Shown here one piece after another: positions 17,206-26,275 of a stretch of 64,000 nucleotides of DNA; positions within the stretch are counted from its first letter, which is position 1; the number at the start of each line of letters is the position of its first letter. Under the pieces are notes generated by a model. That model ran no database searches, was not told the origin of the DNA, and saw only the letters and a list, made by a program, of their open reading frames with translations. Source of the DNA: Candidatus Woesearchaeota archaeon (GTDB lineage Archaea; Nanobdellota; Nanobdellia; Woesearchaeales; JACJVV01). The position numbers and the translations under genes were made by a program. The DNA lies in the NCBI GenBank assembly GCA_020637495.1, contig JACJVV010000002.1:186001-250000 (forward strand). Reading direction: 5' to 3'.

Positions 17206-17901
17206 TTATTCTTCTTTTGGTTCTTCTACGACTTCCTCGTCTTCAGGATCTTCTTCTTCCTCTTCCTTCTTAAGAGGCTTTTCCTCACCAGGAGTCTCGA
17301 ATTTACCTTTCTTGACATTCATAAGCTTGACGCAGTTGAATTCAAGGATCCTCATAGGATATATCTTGCTTACTTCTGTCTTCAAGTCCTTTTGTATCTT
17401 GCCCTCGATGATCTCTCTGAGCAATGACTCGAATTTGCTTTTTGCTATCCTATTGACCAGCTTCATCTTGATGCTTGATCTTATTGAGGCTGATATTGAA
17501 TTGTTAACATTTTTTCTTGTAATAGCAAATATCTTTACTATTATAGGCATATTATCAGAAGTCATGCATTTGAATGAATCCTGTATCTTTGTCTTTCCTC
17601 TCCTAACTAGCTTCTTCAGGTTTGGTTGCTGCATTACATAGCCAGTAGCTGTAGCTTCAACAGCTGTATCTCCTTTCTGCTTATCAGTCTTGAAATGTAT
17701 ATCTATAGATTGCTTTCGAGGATCGCCTGCTAGGCTCATAAGATTGATCTTGAGTGTCTTGTTCAGTGCATTCTCTGTTTCGAATACATGAGTCTGCCCG
17801 ATAGATTTATCTCCAAATGCTGGGCTAACAATATCTACCCACTTCTTCTTCCTTACTTTCATATCAGCAGATTTTGCCTTTGATTTAGCTTTGCTTGCCA
17901 T
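17206..17901 (-). CDS. rps3ae: Ribosomal protein eS1 (S3Ae)
   Basis: Small-subunit protein found only in archaea and eukaryotes, lying near the mRNA exit. The 231 residues start with a basic tail, then KKKWVDIVSPAFGDKSIG, a strong eS1 signature, and later KIFAITRKN and the IYPMRILEFNCVKLM segment. An acidic extension of about 30 residues (DPEDEEVVEEPKEE) follows. A TATA (CATTTATAAACAG) lies about 26 bp upstream. It is the clearest archaeal marker in the window. Confidence 0.93.
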   Translation of the reverse strand: MASKAKSKAKSADMKVRKKKWVDIVSPAFGDKSIGQTHVFETENALNKTLKINLMSLAGDPRKQSIDIHFKTDKQKGDTAVEATATGYVMQQPNLKKLVRRGKTKIQDSFKCMTSDNMPIIVKIFAITRKNVNNSISASIRSSIKMKLVNRIAKSKFESLLREIIEGKIQKDLKTEVSKIYPMRILEFNCVKLMNVKKGKFETPGEEKPLKKEEEEEDPEDEEVVEEPKEE

Positions 17902-17975
17902 ATCTGTAATCGAATCTCAATCTGTTTATAAATGTTACCTATGGGGATGTAAAAAGTTATATTGCATTGCTTAGC

Positions 17976-17987
17976 CACTAGCTAGTG
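17976..17987. promoter_or_regulatory. 12-bp perfect palindrome between eS1 and the gene at 18043
   Basis: CACTAGCTAGTG is a perfect palindrome in the divergent promoter region, about 20 bp upstream of the TATA (ATTTATAAATGG) of the gene at 18043. It may be an activator site; one copy only. Confidence 0.3.
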
Positions 17988-18042
17988 ATTACAAGTACAA
18001 ACATTTATAAATGGAAATTCAGTCTTCTCAATATGATTCAAT

Positions 18043-20445
18043 ATGACTAAAGGAGCATCTGGATTACTAGGGTTTCACAGCAAAGAATTGCAGAAATTGC
18101 CTCTTGAAGAGCAAGTGAAGTTATATGTGAAGCTTCAGTTGTCAAGCATTCCTGCATTCCTTATTGACATGCATCCTAAGTTTCTTCCAGATGTTGATTA
18201 CCTATGCGGACTTCAGAAAGTAGGCAATGCAGTAGGTGCTTCATTATTCACAAGGGGAATGTTTGACGAGTACAGCACTTCTGATATGGTTGATATGATC
18301 AAGTATGTTGATAGCTCCGAACAGTTTAGGCTTCTTGCTAAGAAGATGCTGAATTATAACATCCGTGCATCAGAGAGAGCTGTATCGCAGACCAGCAGAT
18401 TCAAGGTATCAGACCATTTCAAAGATTTTGACGACATGATTGGTTACATCGATGCAACCACATCATGGATGATTGAGGAATCACCTGCAGAGTTCAGTAA
18501 ATTCCATGATTTTCTGAACCATTATAAGCATCTTGCAAAGGATGGGATGGCCGCTTATGCTGGATCTGTGATTGAAGCGGCAAGATTGATTAAACATGCA
18601 GGAGAGAGCAGAGAGATGATATTGCATGATTTTCTTGGAAAAGTCTCAGAAGCAATAAGATCGCCTGAAGAACTTATTGAGGCTGCAACCAAGCTTCCTA
18701 TATTGCTTTATCAGTATGACATGATGGATATAGCCATGAAAAGGCCCTCATTCAGGTCTGACAAGAGACGTCATCCTGATGCTTTCAGGCATGCCTTCAA
18801 CTATTACACTATATTTGATACTTTAAAAAATTTGACAGGCTTGCATAAGACTTTTGATGATGTAGCATTGTCATTGAGGATAATAACAGATTTTGGGAAA
18901 AAGATTGAGTCACGATATGATCAAACAGCAAGCTATTCTAAGCATAGTAAAGCTTTCAGTGAGTATGCAAGCATAATCGGGAAAGTTGGTCATATACTGA
19001 AAAGACATAAGCAGCTTGAAGAATTGCTGCTCGAGCTAGATCATATGGATACTATCGCATCTGATGAGATGAAAGAACATATCTCGCATATCTTCTCATC
19101 AGGAAACTTCATGAATAAGGATCATCCACTACGTTCGCCTACATTGGTCATAGGGTATACAAGGCTCATAGGACAATGCATTGAACATGATATCTACAGC
19201 AAAGCTATGCTCGAGAAGATGGTTATGCCGTTATCTAGGCTTACCAGAGGAAAAAAGCAGTTCAGAGAGCTAGGAGAGATGGCTATAGCAATTGAAAGAT
19301 CCTTCAGGACAAAAAAACCAGATGCTGAAGATGAATACTATAAGACAACACCCGAAGGAATAGATTTCTACGGCTTGTTGAAGCATCTGGCTGTCAGATT
19401 CAAGGATTTTGAAGATGTAAAGAGCAACTTGCCTAGGGTGAAGGCATTATCAAGATATATCCGTAGATATGATTGGGGAGCATCAAAATGGCATGGAAAT
19501 GATTCATTTGAATCTAGGACACGTACTATACTTTCAGTGTCTGATGATGTGACAAGCTTCATCAATAATCTACGCAAGGCTACTGATCTTGCTTCTTCGC
19601 TTGATGACATGCTTAGCAGGAGAGAATTCATTTCAGAAGTGATAGGGAATGCCAGTTGCAAATATATTTCTTTTGAAGATTTCTATAATGATATGGTTGA
19701 GTTCTCAGATCACCTTAGAAGAATGACAGCAAAAGGAATACCGCTAAAGACATTACTTGATTATGGAACTAATGTTATGCATCATGAGCTGAGATTATCT
19801 GATAGGTTAATTGCAGTCGAGAGCGTCCTTGCCGAAGTCCCGCTAAATGATTCGTTGAATGTTCTTGATTTCTTCGGTTCGATTTCAAGCGGGCTTTTTG
19901 GTTATCACAATAGACCATCTCCAGAGAGATTTATCCAGCTATATGGAGAGTTCAAGAAGATATATTTAACTGCACAGGAGAGTGGATTTGATCTAGGCCT
20001 CTTCAAGCCAGGCGAGGACCACAGCAATCTACATAAAAATAAATGCCTTGATAGACTGGATGAATGCTGTGCAATAGTCAGGGATAATCTTCTGCCGTGC
20101 AACGAGGTGGTAGAGCTTTATTCAGGAATGACGTCAAGTAAACAGAAGATATTCGCGAAGGATGTATATGACACAAAAGCCACAATATTGGCATCAATGG
20201 AATTCAATCCCCTGGATTTCACTGAATGCTATGCATTGTATATGGCAATAATATTGGGGGAAGCTAAGATGAAGCCGCATACGCTGATACATACAACATT
20301 CTCAAGATTCAATCGGTTAGCCGAATCATATGTGAAAGGGGAGCGGCCTGATTTCGAGAGAGAAGGCGATGAAATAAGGATACTAAGGGATTATACAAGG
20401 ATCAAGAATCCGCATGTAGAGGAATATTATGCCAGAAGAGATTAG
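18043..20445 (+). CDS. Large helical protein of unknown function (800 residues)
   Basis: Unrecognised. The 800 residues are predicted mostly helical, rich in His, Asp, Met and Arg, with no transmembrane segment, signal peptide or catalytic motif that I can identify. A TATA (ATTTATAAATGG, about 18004-18015) lies about 30 bp upstream. The 3' end overlaps the next gene by 17 nt in another frame, so the pair is an operon and probably acts together. No repeat unit stands out by eye. It may be lineage-specific. Confidence 0.8.
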   Translation: MTKGASGLLGFHSKELQKLPLEEQVKLYVKLQLSSIPAFLIDMHPKFLPDVDYLCGLQKVGNAVGASLFTRGMFDEYSTSDMVDMIKYVDSSEQFRLLAKKMLNYNIRASERAVSQTSRFKVSDHFKDFDDMIGYIDATTSWMIEESPAEFSKFHDFLNHYKHLAKDGMAAYAGSVIEAARLIKHAGESREMILHDFLGKVSEAIRSPEELIEAATKLPILLYQYDMMDIAMKRPSFRSDKRRHPDAFRHAFNYYTIFDTLKNLTGLHKTFDDVALSLRIITDFGKKIESRYDQTASYSKHSKAFSEYASIIGKVGHILKRHKQLEELLLELDHMDTIASDEMKEHISHIFSSGNFMNKDHPLRSPTLVIGYTRLIGQCIEHDIYSKAMLEKMVMPLSRLTRGKKQFRELGEMAIAIERSFRTKKPDAEDEYYKTTPEGIDFYGLLKHLAVRFKDFEDVKSNLPRVKALSRYIRRYDWGASKWHGNDSFESRTRTILSVSDDVTSFINNLRKATDLASSLDDMLSRREFISEVIGNASCKYISFEDFYNDMVEFSDHLRRMTAKGIPLKTLLDYGTNVMHHELRLSDRLIAVESVLAEVPLNDSLNVLDFFGSISSGLFGYHNRPSPERFIQLYGEFKKIYLTAQESGFDLGLFKPGEDHSNLHKNKCLDRLDECCAIVRDNLLPCNEVVELYSGMTSSKQKIFAKDVYDTKATILASMEFNPLDFTECYALYMAIILGEAKMKPHTLIHTTFSRFNRLAESYVKGERPDFEREGDEIRILRDYTRIKNPHVEEYYARRD

Positions 20446-22417
20446 TGATATGATTGAAAGCTGCGAACAGCATGGACTTGAACCAGATATTATGCTATCA
20501 TGCATAGGTCTTGGTCATGATGCAGAGAGAGTGATACCATATCTGGTTGAACATAGGATAATGCCTGAGAACTATCTTGATGCAGCATTCCTTCTCTCGA
20601 CAAAAGAGGGTATGCCATATGCTGAGAGGAACAATCTCGAGCAATCAGAATTCTGGAGGATATGCTCATTATATACATGGAATCTTCCTGAGATCGATAA
20701 ATTTCTTGCAAAAGATGTTCCAATAAACAAGTTCAAGAACATGAAATTCTTATCTGGTCATTACGAGAAAGATGATCTGTTTGAAGTTCTGGATTTCGAT
20801 TCGAAAAAAGGCATCTTCACAGCAAAGACACGTTCAAAAAAGATCAGGAACCTTCTGAGTATGATCAACAGCGAGAAAGGAGAGAGCGATATAGAAGAGA
20901 TAGTAAGATCAATGGTAGAGAAGGAACGAGATGCATTCTTAGACTATGGGATAGATGAAGCTGCACAATTAAAGCTGAATGAGCTTGGATCAAATCAGCA
21001 TCTGAATTCTGCTGATCCACAGACGATCAAGCTTATAGCTGCTTCATATGCATTCTATCCTGAAGGAATTGACTTTGCGATTGCAAGCAAGCAGGATCCA
21101 GAGAATATCTTACAGGTTGCAAGAGCATTCCATCTTTCTGAGGAAGATACAAGATTCATACTTCGGATAAGGAAGATGAAAGATGCTCTGCTTGAAGATA
21201 TCTATACTTTTGCGAAGGCCAGGAAGCATTCAAAACACAGGTTCATCAAGGCAATGAGGGCTGCAATGATGGCAGATATACATCCAGATGCATTGGAGGA
21301 TTTTGTCACACGCTTCACATACATTGATACAAATTATTCAGGTGCCAAAAGTAAAGAAATGTCTTTAGTGAAAGCAATTGAGAGTATACCGGGGAGATTG
21401 CACACAACTGCAATGCACTTATATGGTTCTCATCTTGATTTTGGCATAGCGAATAAGATATTAGGATATGTTGCAAGGATGCCTTTCTATTCTCTAGAGG
21501 ATAAGCAAAAAGTGGATTCATGTATTCATAATATCCGGGGGATGATTGAGAGATCAGATTGTGATATCACTTTAGCATCAATCATCGATTCTTCAGGGAT
21601 TTCAAAGAATGATATGATAAGTATCTTCGGCAATGAGGTAGCAATTGCAAAAGAATCAGCATTGGAGAATCTTGATATGTATATTATGTCACAGGCAAGG
21701 CAGAATGATGCAGAAGAGTATGGTATTGATGAGAAAGTAAAAGGTATCTTCAAGGGATTTGTGGCAAACCATTACACAGGCTCAAATATCCTTGATTTCA
21801 GGTCAGATAACACATTTCTTGTAGTATTCTATCCAGATGATGTAACTATGAACAGGTTGGTTGAAGAGAATATTATGACCAACAGCAAATACAAGAACTC
21901 TGTAGCTTTTGCACGCTGCTATTTTGATGGATGCTCTATGAAGGTCGCAGAGATCTCATCAGAGATTTATTCAAGGGGAGATGACATTCCTGAATGGTTC
22001 AGGCAGGAATACAAAGATTATGCAAAAGTGATGCTAAAAGCATTGGAATATTTTGCATCAGAAGCAGGATTTGAACGCATTGAAGTGATGACAACAGAGA
22101 CACAGATAAGGAAATATGCAAACGATGATCCAATCGACAGGAAAGAAGCATTTAAGACATATACAACAGCACCAAGAGAGCTTGGCTATAGGATAGAGAA
22201 ATCAAACATCAAGCTTACAGAAGCGACTAAAAGACCGATAGATTTGGGAAGATATAGTTATGGAGAAGGATCAGCAAATTCTTATGACCTCTCCTGGGTG
22301 AAAGACATCTCTCCAGAGGACTTGTCAGTATATTCTGATATGTTCTTAAGGACAAGGACAGAGCAGGAGACAAGAGAAGCTGTGCTTAAGTTGAAAGATT
22401 TAAACCTAAGGTATTGA
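20429..22417 (+). CDS. Large protein of unknown function, possible GNAT-like C-terminus
   Basis: The 662 residues are not recognised as a known family. Residues 1-430 look helical. From about 455 on, strands alternate with helices (FLVVFYPDD, KVMLKALEYFASEAGFERIEVMTTE), faintly resembling an acetyltransferase fold, but no clear acyl-CoA loop is visible. It starts inside the end of the preceding gene (17-nt overlap), so translation is coupled. The conserved pairing suggests a two-component machine; function is open. Confidence 0.78.
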   Translation: MPEEISDMIESCEQHGLEPDIMLSCIGLGHDAERVIPYLVEHRIMPENYLDAAFLLSTKEGMPYAERNNLEQSEFWRICSLYTWNLPEIDKFLAKDVPINKFKNMKFLSGHYEKDDLFEVLDFDSKKGIFTAKTRSKKIRNLLSMINSEKGESDIEEIVRSMVEKERDAFLDYGIDEAAQLKLNELGSNQHLNSADPQTIKLIAASYAFYPEGIDFAIASKQDPENILQVARAFHLSEEDTRFILRIRKMKDALLEDIYTFAKARKHSKHRFIKAMRAAMMADIHPDALEDFVTRFTYIDTNYSGAKSKEMSLVKAIESIPGRLHTTAMHLYGSHLDFGIANKILGYVARMPFYSLEDKQKVDSCIHNIRGMIERSDCDITLASIIDSSGISKNDMISIFGNEVAIAKESALENLDMYIMSQARQNDAEEYGIDEKVKGIFKGFVANHYTGSNILDFRSDNTFLVVFYPDDVTMNRLVEENIMTNSKYKNSVAFARCYFDGCSMKVAEISSEIYSRGDDIPEWFRQEYKDYAKVMLKALEYFASEAGFERIEVMTTETQIRKYANDDPIDRKEAFKTYTTAPRELGYRIEKSNIKLTEATKRPIDLGRYSYGEGSANSYDLSWVKDISPEDLSVYSDMFLRTRTEQETREAVLKLKDLNLRY

Positions 22418-22430
22418 GATATTACTATTA

Positions 22431-24380
22431 TTAAACATCAAGCTCAGTCACTTCACCAGCATGATCCTCGATGAACTTTCTTCGCGGCTCTACCTGATCA
22501 CCCATAAGTATAGTGAAGAGCTCATCAGCAGCGACTGCATCCTCAACCTTGATCTTGACCAGCTTTCTTGTCTTTACATCCATTGTAGTGTCCCAAAGTT
22601 GCTCAGCATTCATTTCACCAAGGCCTTTGTACCTTTGTATATATACATCGTCACCAAGCTCTTTTAGGTTCGCATCCTTCTCCTTCTCATCATAAACATA
22701 GATCTCAGTCTTCCCCTTCTTGAGCCTGTAGAGAGGAGGTTGTGCAATGTAGATATGCCCTTTGTCTATGAGCTCTCTCATGTATCTATAGAAGAATGTT
22801 AGCAATAATGTCCTGATATGCGCTCCATCAACATCAGCGTCTGTCATGATAATCACTTTATGATATCTCAATCTTTCAATATTGAATTCATCTCCTATAC
22901 CGCAGCCAAGTGCAGATATCAATACAGTGATCTGTTCAGATGATAATATCTTAGAAAGCCTAGCTTTCTCGACATTTAGGATCTTACCTCTTAATGGCAA
23001 TATTGCCTGGTAATTCCTGTCTCTTCCCTGTTTAGCAGAACCACCTGCAGAATCTCCTTCTACTATGAATATCTCTGTCTTGGTAGCATCCCTTGAACTG
23101 CAGTCAGCAAGCTTTCCAGGAAGTCCAGCTCCTCCAAGGAGTCCTTTCCTTCTGGTCAGGTCACGTGCCTTTCTAGCTGCGTCTCTTGCTTTTGCAGCAG
23201 TTACAGCTTTTTCGATTATTGATCTTGCTTCAGTAGGATTCTCTTCAAGATACTCGCTGAGCTTCTCGAAGACTACAGAATCAACTATCCCCTTTACATC
23301 ACTATTGCCTAGCTTTGTTTTAGTTTGACCTTCGAACTGTGGGTTAGGGACTTTAACGCTGATTACTCCACTCAATCCCTCACGGACATCTTCTGATGAG
23401 AGTTTAAGCTTCTCTTTGGTATTCTTTTCTGAGTAATTGTTCAAAGCCCTTGTCAAAGCAGTCTTGAATCCTGAAAGATGTGTTCCACCTTCGATCGTGT
23501 TGATATTGTTTACATATGAATATACATTCTCATTATAGCTGTCATTGTATTGTAGAGCGACTTCAACTATGATATCATTCTTCTCTTTCTCGAAGAATAA
23601 TATCTCATGCAAAGGCGTCTTGTTTTTGTTTATGTATTGGACGAATGATACTATTCCTCCTTCGTAGAAGAATTCCTGTTTCTTATCAACTCGCTCATCA
23701 GTCAGAACTATCCTTATTCCTCTATTCAGGAATGCTAGTTCACGTAATCTATTAGCCAATATGTCATATTCAAAAGTTGTAGTCTCAAAAATAGTTGCAT
23801 CAGGCTTGAACAGGACTATGGTACCTGTATTCTCAGCATCACCTATCACATCAACTTCTGCAAGTGGGATACCTTTCTCATACTTTTGCATGTAGATCTT
23901 TCCATCGCGCTTGACTTGAACAGTAAGGAAAGATGATAATGCATTTACACAGCTTACACCAACACCATGAAGTCCGCCAGATACTTTGTAAGAATTCTTA
24001 TCGAACTTTCCACCAGCATGAAGCTTTGTTAGTACTACTTGAAGAGCAGACACATTATATTTTGGATGGATATCGACAGGAATACCTCTTCCGTTATCAG
24101 ATACCTCTATAAGATCATTCTCGATTATCTTTACTCCTATCTCAGTGCAATGGCCAGCGAGTGCCTCATCTATGCTGTTATCAACAACTTCATAGACAAG
24201 ATGATGCAGGCCTCTTATGCTTGTGCTGCCTATATACATAGCAGGTCTCATCCTTACAGCTTCAAGGCCCTCCAATGACTGGATGCTCTTTGCAGAATAT
24301 TCATTAGTCTGCTTCTGTTCTGGTTTCTTCTCTGTTTTGGCAGCTTCAGCTGCATCGCTTACGTTTTCTTGTTCTGACAT
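22431..24380 (-). CDS. gyrB: DNA gyrase subunit B
   Basis: ATPase subunit of the type IIA topoisomerase that introduces negative supercoils. GHKL motifs are EVVDNSIDEALAG and GGLHGVGVSCVNALS. The TOPRIM domain has EGDSAGGSAKQGRDR, DADVDGAHIRTLL and IQRYKGLGEMN. The C-terminus ends near EDHAGEVTELDV as in short bacterial GyrB. I place the start at ATG 24380 (649 residues). A TTG at 24464 extends the frame, but the extra residues are unlike GyrB. A TATA (TTTATAAATGA) near 24485 predicts an 80-nt leader. gyrA is not in the window. Confidence 0.96.
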   Translation of the reverse strand: MSEQENVSDAAEAAKTEKKPEQKQTNEYSAKSIQSLEGLEAVRMRPAMYIGSTSIRGLHHLVYEVVDNSIDEALAGHCTEIGVKIIENDLIEVSDNGRGIPVDIHPKYNVSALQVVLTKLHAGGKFDKNSYKVSGGLHGVGVSCVNALSSFLTVQVKRDGKIYMQKYEKGIPLAEVDVIGDAENTGTIVLFKPDATIFETTTFEYDILANRLRELAFLNRGIRIVLTDERVDKKQEFFYEGGIVSFVQYINKNKTPLHEILFFEKEKNDIIVEVALQYNDSYNENVYSYVNNINTIEGGTHLSGFKTALTRALNNYSEKNTKEKLKLSSEDVREGLSGVISVKVPNPQFEGQTKTKLGNSDVKGIVDSVVFEKLSEYLEENPTEARSIIEKAVTAAKARDAARKARDLTRRKGLLGGAGLPGKLADCSSRDATKTEIFIVEGDSAGGSAKQGRDRNYQAILPLRGKILNVEKARLSKILSSEQITVLISALGCGIGDEFNIERLRYHKVIIMTDADVDGAHIRTLLLTFFYRYMRELIDKGHIYIAQPPLYRLKKGKTEIYVYDEKEKDANLKELGDDVYIQRYKGLGEMNAEQLWDTTMDVKTRKLVKIKVEDAVAADELFTILMGDQVEPRRKFIEDHAGEVTELDV

Positions 24381-24427
24381 ATTATTATTCTCTTCTTTGA
24401 TAAGTTTTATTGGAAATCTTTTTTTGT

Positions 24428-24449
24428 CAATTTCTCGACGAGAAAATTG
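24428..24449. promoter_or_regulatory. Near-perfect palindrome in the gyrB leader
   Basis: Arms TTTCTCG (24431-24437) and CGAGAAA (24439-24445), extended outward to CAA/TTG with one offset, lie about 30 bp downstream of the predicted gyrB TSS. GACGAGAAAAT recurs at about 24519, near the 3' end of the neighbouring TrpC-like gene. It could be an operator or an RNA hairpin. Confidence 0.35.
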
Positions 24450-24529
24450 TCCATCTTCTATCAATATTGAACCCTAGTTCATTTATAAACATTTCGCTTA
24501 CAGAAAATCATCATTTATTGACGAGAAAA

Positions 24530-25087
24530 TCATGAAAAATCTTTTGAGAAATTCTCCAGGTTCTCGCCTACAAGGATAGCATCGGCTCCTTCTTTTATAT
24601 CCTCTATTGATCTTATATTGCTCGCCTGACAGAGCCATCCTTTCCACATCTTCCTGGCTTGGCTGAAAGTCTCTTCCTTCATCCCACCAGTGCTGAGGTC
24701 TCGGGAATTCCAGACTGCTTTTGTTCCAGGAGGGAGTTTTTCCAGCTCTTTGAGGCTGTGTGGCTCTATGAGGCATCTATCGATATCTGACTGAGGGATT
24801 CTTCCTACTACAAGCACATAATCTGCACCATGATCGATTGCTTTCTTTATGTCTTCATCTGACGAATGGATGCCTTTTGCAAGGATGGGTTTAGATGTTC
24901 TTGATCTTGCTTTCTTGATTAGGTCAAAGGAACCGCCCCATCTTGGATCTGTATGTATGCTTAAGATATCTCCTACCTTTTCTGCTATATCGAACAGCTC
25001 ATCCCAGCTTCTCTTGGAAACGTAACCGAAAGGGCTTTGCGTCTTGACTTCAGCAATGATTGTAGGAAGTTTATTTGACAAAACCAT
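24530..25087 (-). CDS. trpC: Indole-3-glycerol-phosphate synthase-like TIM barrel
   Basis: A 185-residue barrel matching IGPS strand by strand: IIAEVKTQSP (catalytic Glu/Lys pair), ILSIHTDPRWGGSFDLI, PILAKGI (Lys), GADYVLVVGR, IEPHSLKELE (Glu), WNSRDLSTGG and GADAILVGENL. It lacks the usual N-terminal 40-60-residue extension, and the SESGI loop reads QASNI, so activity may be altered. The start is ATG 25087 rather than GTG 25096. It directly follows a surface-protein gene and is unlinked to trpEG. A diverged barrel with another role is possible. Confidence 0.68.
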   Translation of the reverse strand: MVLSNKLPTIIAEVKTQSPFGYVSKRSWDELFDIAEKVGDILSIHTDPRWGGSFDLIKKARSRTSKPILAKGIHSSDEDIKKAIDHGADYVLVVGRIPQSDIDRCLIEPHSLKELEKLPPGTKAVWNSRDLSTGGMKEETFSQARKMWKGWLCQASNIRSIEDIKEGADAILVGENLENFSKDFS

Positions 25088-25098
25088 GTTAAACACTT

Positions 25099-26226
25099 CT
25101 ATGGACCTGCATCATAAAGGTCAGAAATCTGCTGTGCAGTCAGTGAATCATCAGTGGATACTATGAAATCTTTTAGATAGCCTTTATAGTTTGTATTAGC
25201 CTGATCCTCACAATGCTGACCTAATGTTGGCGGGCCAGCGTAGCTCTGATCAAGGTTTGCGATCTCAGGCTGTGTCTCTGATATTACTTCAGTACCATCG
25301 ATGTATATCTTCAGGTCAAGTCCTTCCCTGCTGAATGCAAAATGATGCTGCTGACCGTCATTGATATATGATGAAATGTCATAAGTGACATCATTGTGAG
25401 GCCAGTCTTTTGTCCTGAATCTAAGATTCTGGTTATTCTCTATAGCTATGAACAATCCTGTCCAGGGGAATGCTAAGTGTTGCTCTAGGATGTAAGCTGT
25501 TGTATCAACTTGAGTATCAGGCTTAAGCCACATTGCAAGAGTGAAATCATTAGTCCCGATATCATTTGGTAGAGAGGTGTCAAGAGAGATACTATCATCA
25601 GAATCAAAGTAATATCCATTCGTTGCATCCCATGAAGGGCATGAATCACCGCTACATCCTGCAAGGCTTTCTTCTTCATCAATACCAAACGAGAGTGAGT
25701 AAGGCACTTCCGCATAAACTCCCTCTCCACTTCCTTCTTCTCCTCCAGATTCTGCATCTCCAGAGGTATCATTTACATATAAGTTCCCATCCTTGACTTT
25801 TACAAATGCGATACCATTGACAGTATGAGGAACTTTAGTGCTTTTGGCTATAGTCTTGAATTCAGTGACGGTCTCTGTCTGGATCCTATCTGTTGCTGAA
25901 GTTTCACATTCAATCAAGACATCAGCAGTATCATCAGCTCCTAAAGATATAGGTGTGCTTGTGCCACAACTTGATACATTTATCTCAAGATCAGTCAATG
26001 TGCTTCCAAGCCCATTCTTCACAACCATTCTTACATGAGTTGAGTTTGCGCTGGATGATGTCACCAGAAGACCTTCTCCAAGATCTACACTGTCAGAGAA
26101 ATAACTCGAAGGGGTCAGGACGTCAAAATAGATCAGGCCAGCAATAGCAAGCAGGACAACTAGGAGAGCCCACCCATAAGTCATGAGGAATTCCATCATA
26201 GCTTGAGATCTCTTGCTCATACGCAT
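25099..26226 (-). CDS. Pilin-like surface protein with C-terminal LamG/concanavalin-like domain
   Basis: Probable envelope or pilus-linked adhesin. The N-terminus is a class III (type IV pilin) signal: a basic start, SQAMMEFLMTYGWALLVVLL, and a hydrophobic helix. Then comes a beta-rich stalk (about 45-160), a Gly/Glu/Ser linker and a LamG-like domain (about 185-375) with DFTLAMWLKPD, HHFAFSREGLDLKIYIDG and LKDFIVSTD. Such domains bind glycans or proteins. The ATG at 26226 fits a TATA (GATATAAATGG) 25-30 bp upstream. It is paired with a second pilin-like gene. Confidence 0.82.
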   Translation of the reverse strand: MRMSKRSQAMMEFLMTYGWALLVVLLAIAGLIYFDVLTPSSYFSDSVDLGEGLLVTSSSANSTHVRMVVKNGLGSTLTDLEINVSSCGTSTPISLGADDTADVLIECETSATDRIQTETVTEFKTIAKSTKVPHTVNGIAFVKVKDGNLYVNDTSGDAESGGEEGSGEGVYAEVPYSLSFGIDEEESLAGCSGDSCPSWDATNGYYFDSDDSISLDTSLPNDIGTNDFTLAMWLKPDTQVDTTAYILEQHLAFPWTGLFIAIENNQNLRFRTKDWPHNDVTYDISSYINDGQQHHFAFSREGLDLKIYIDGTEVISETQPEIANLDQSYAGPPTLGQHCEDQANTNYKGYLKDFIVSTDDSLTAQQISDLYDAGP

Positions 26227-26275
26227 AGTTATCAAGAAAATTCAGTTTATCCCATTTATATCTTTTGCTATTCTC

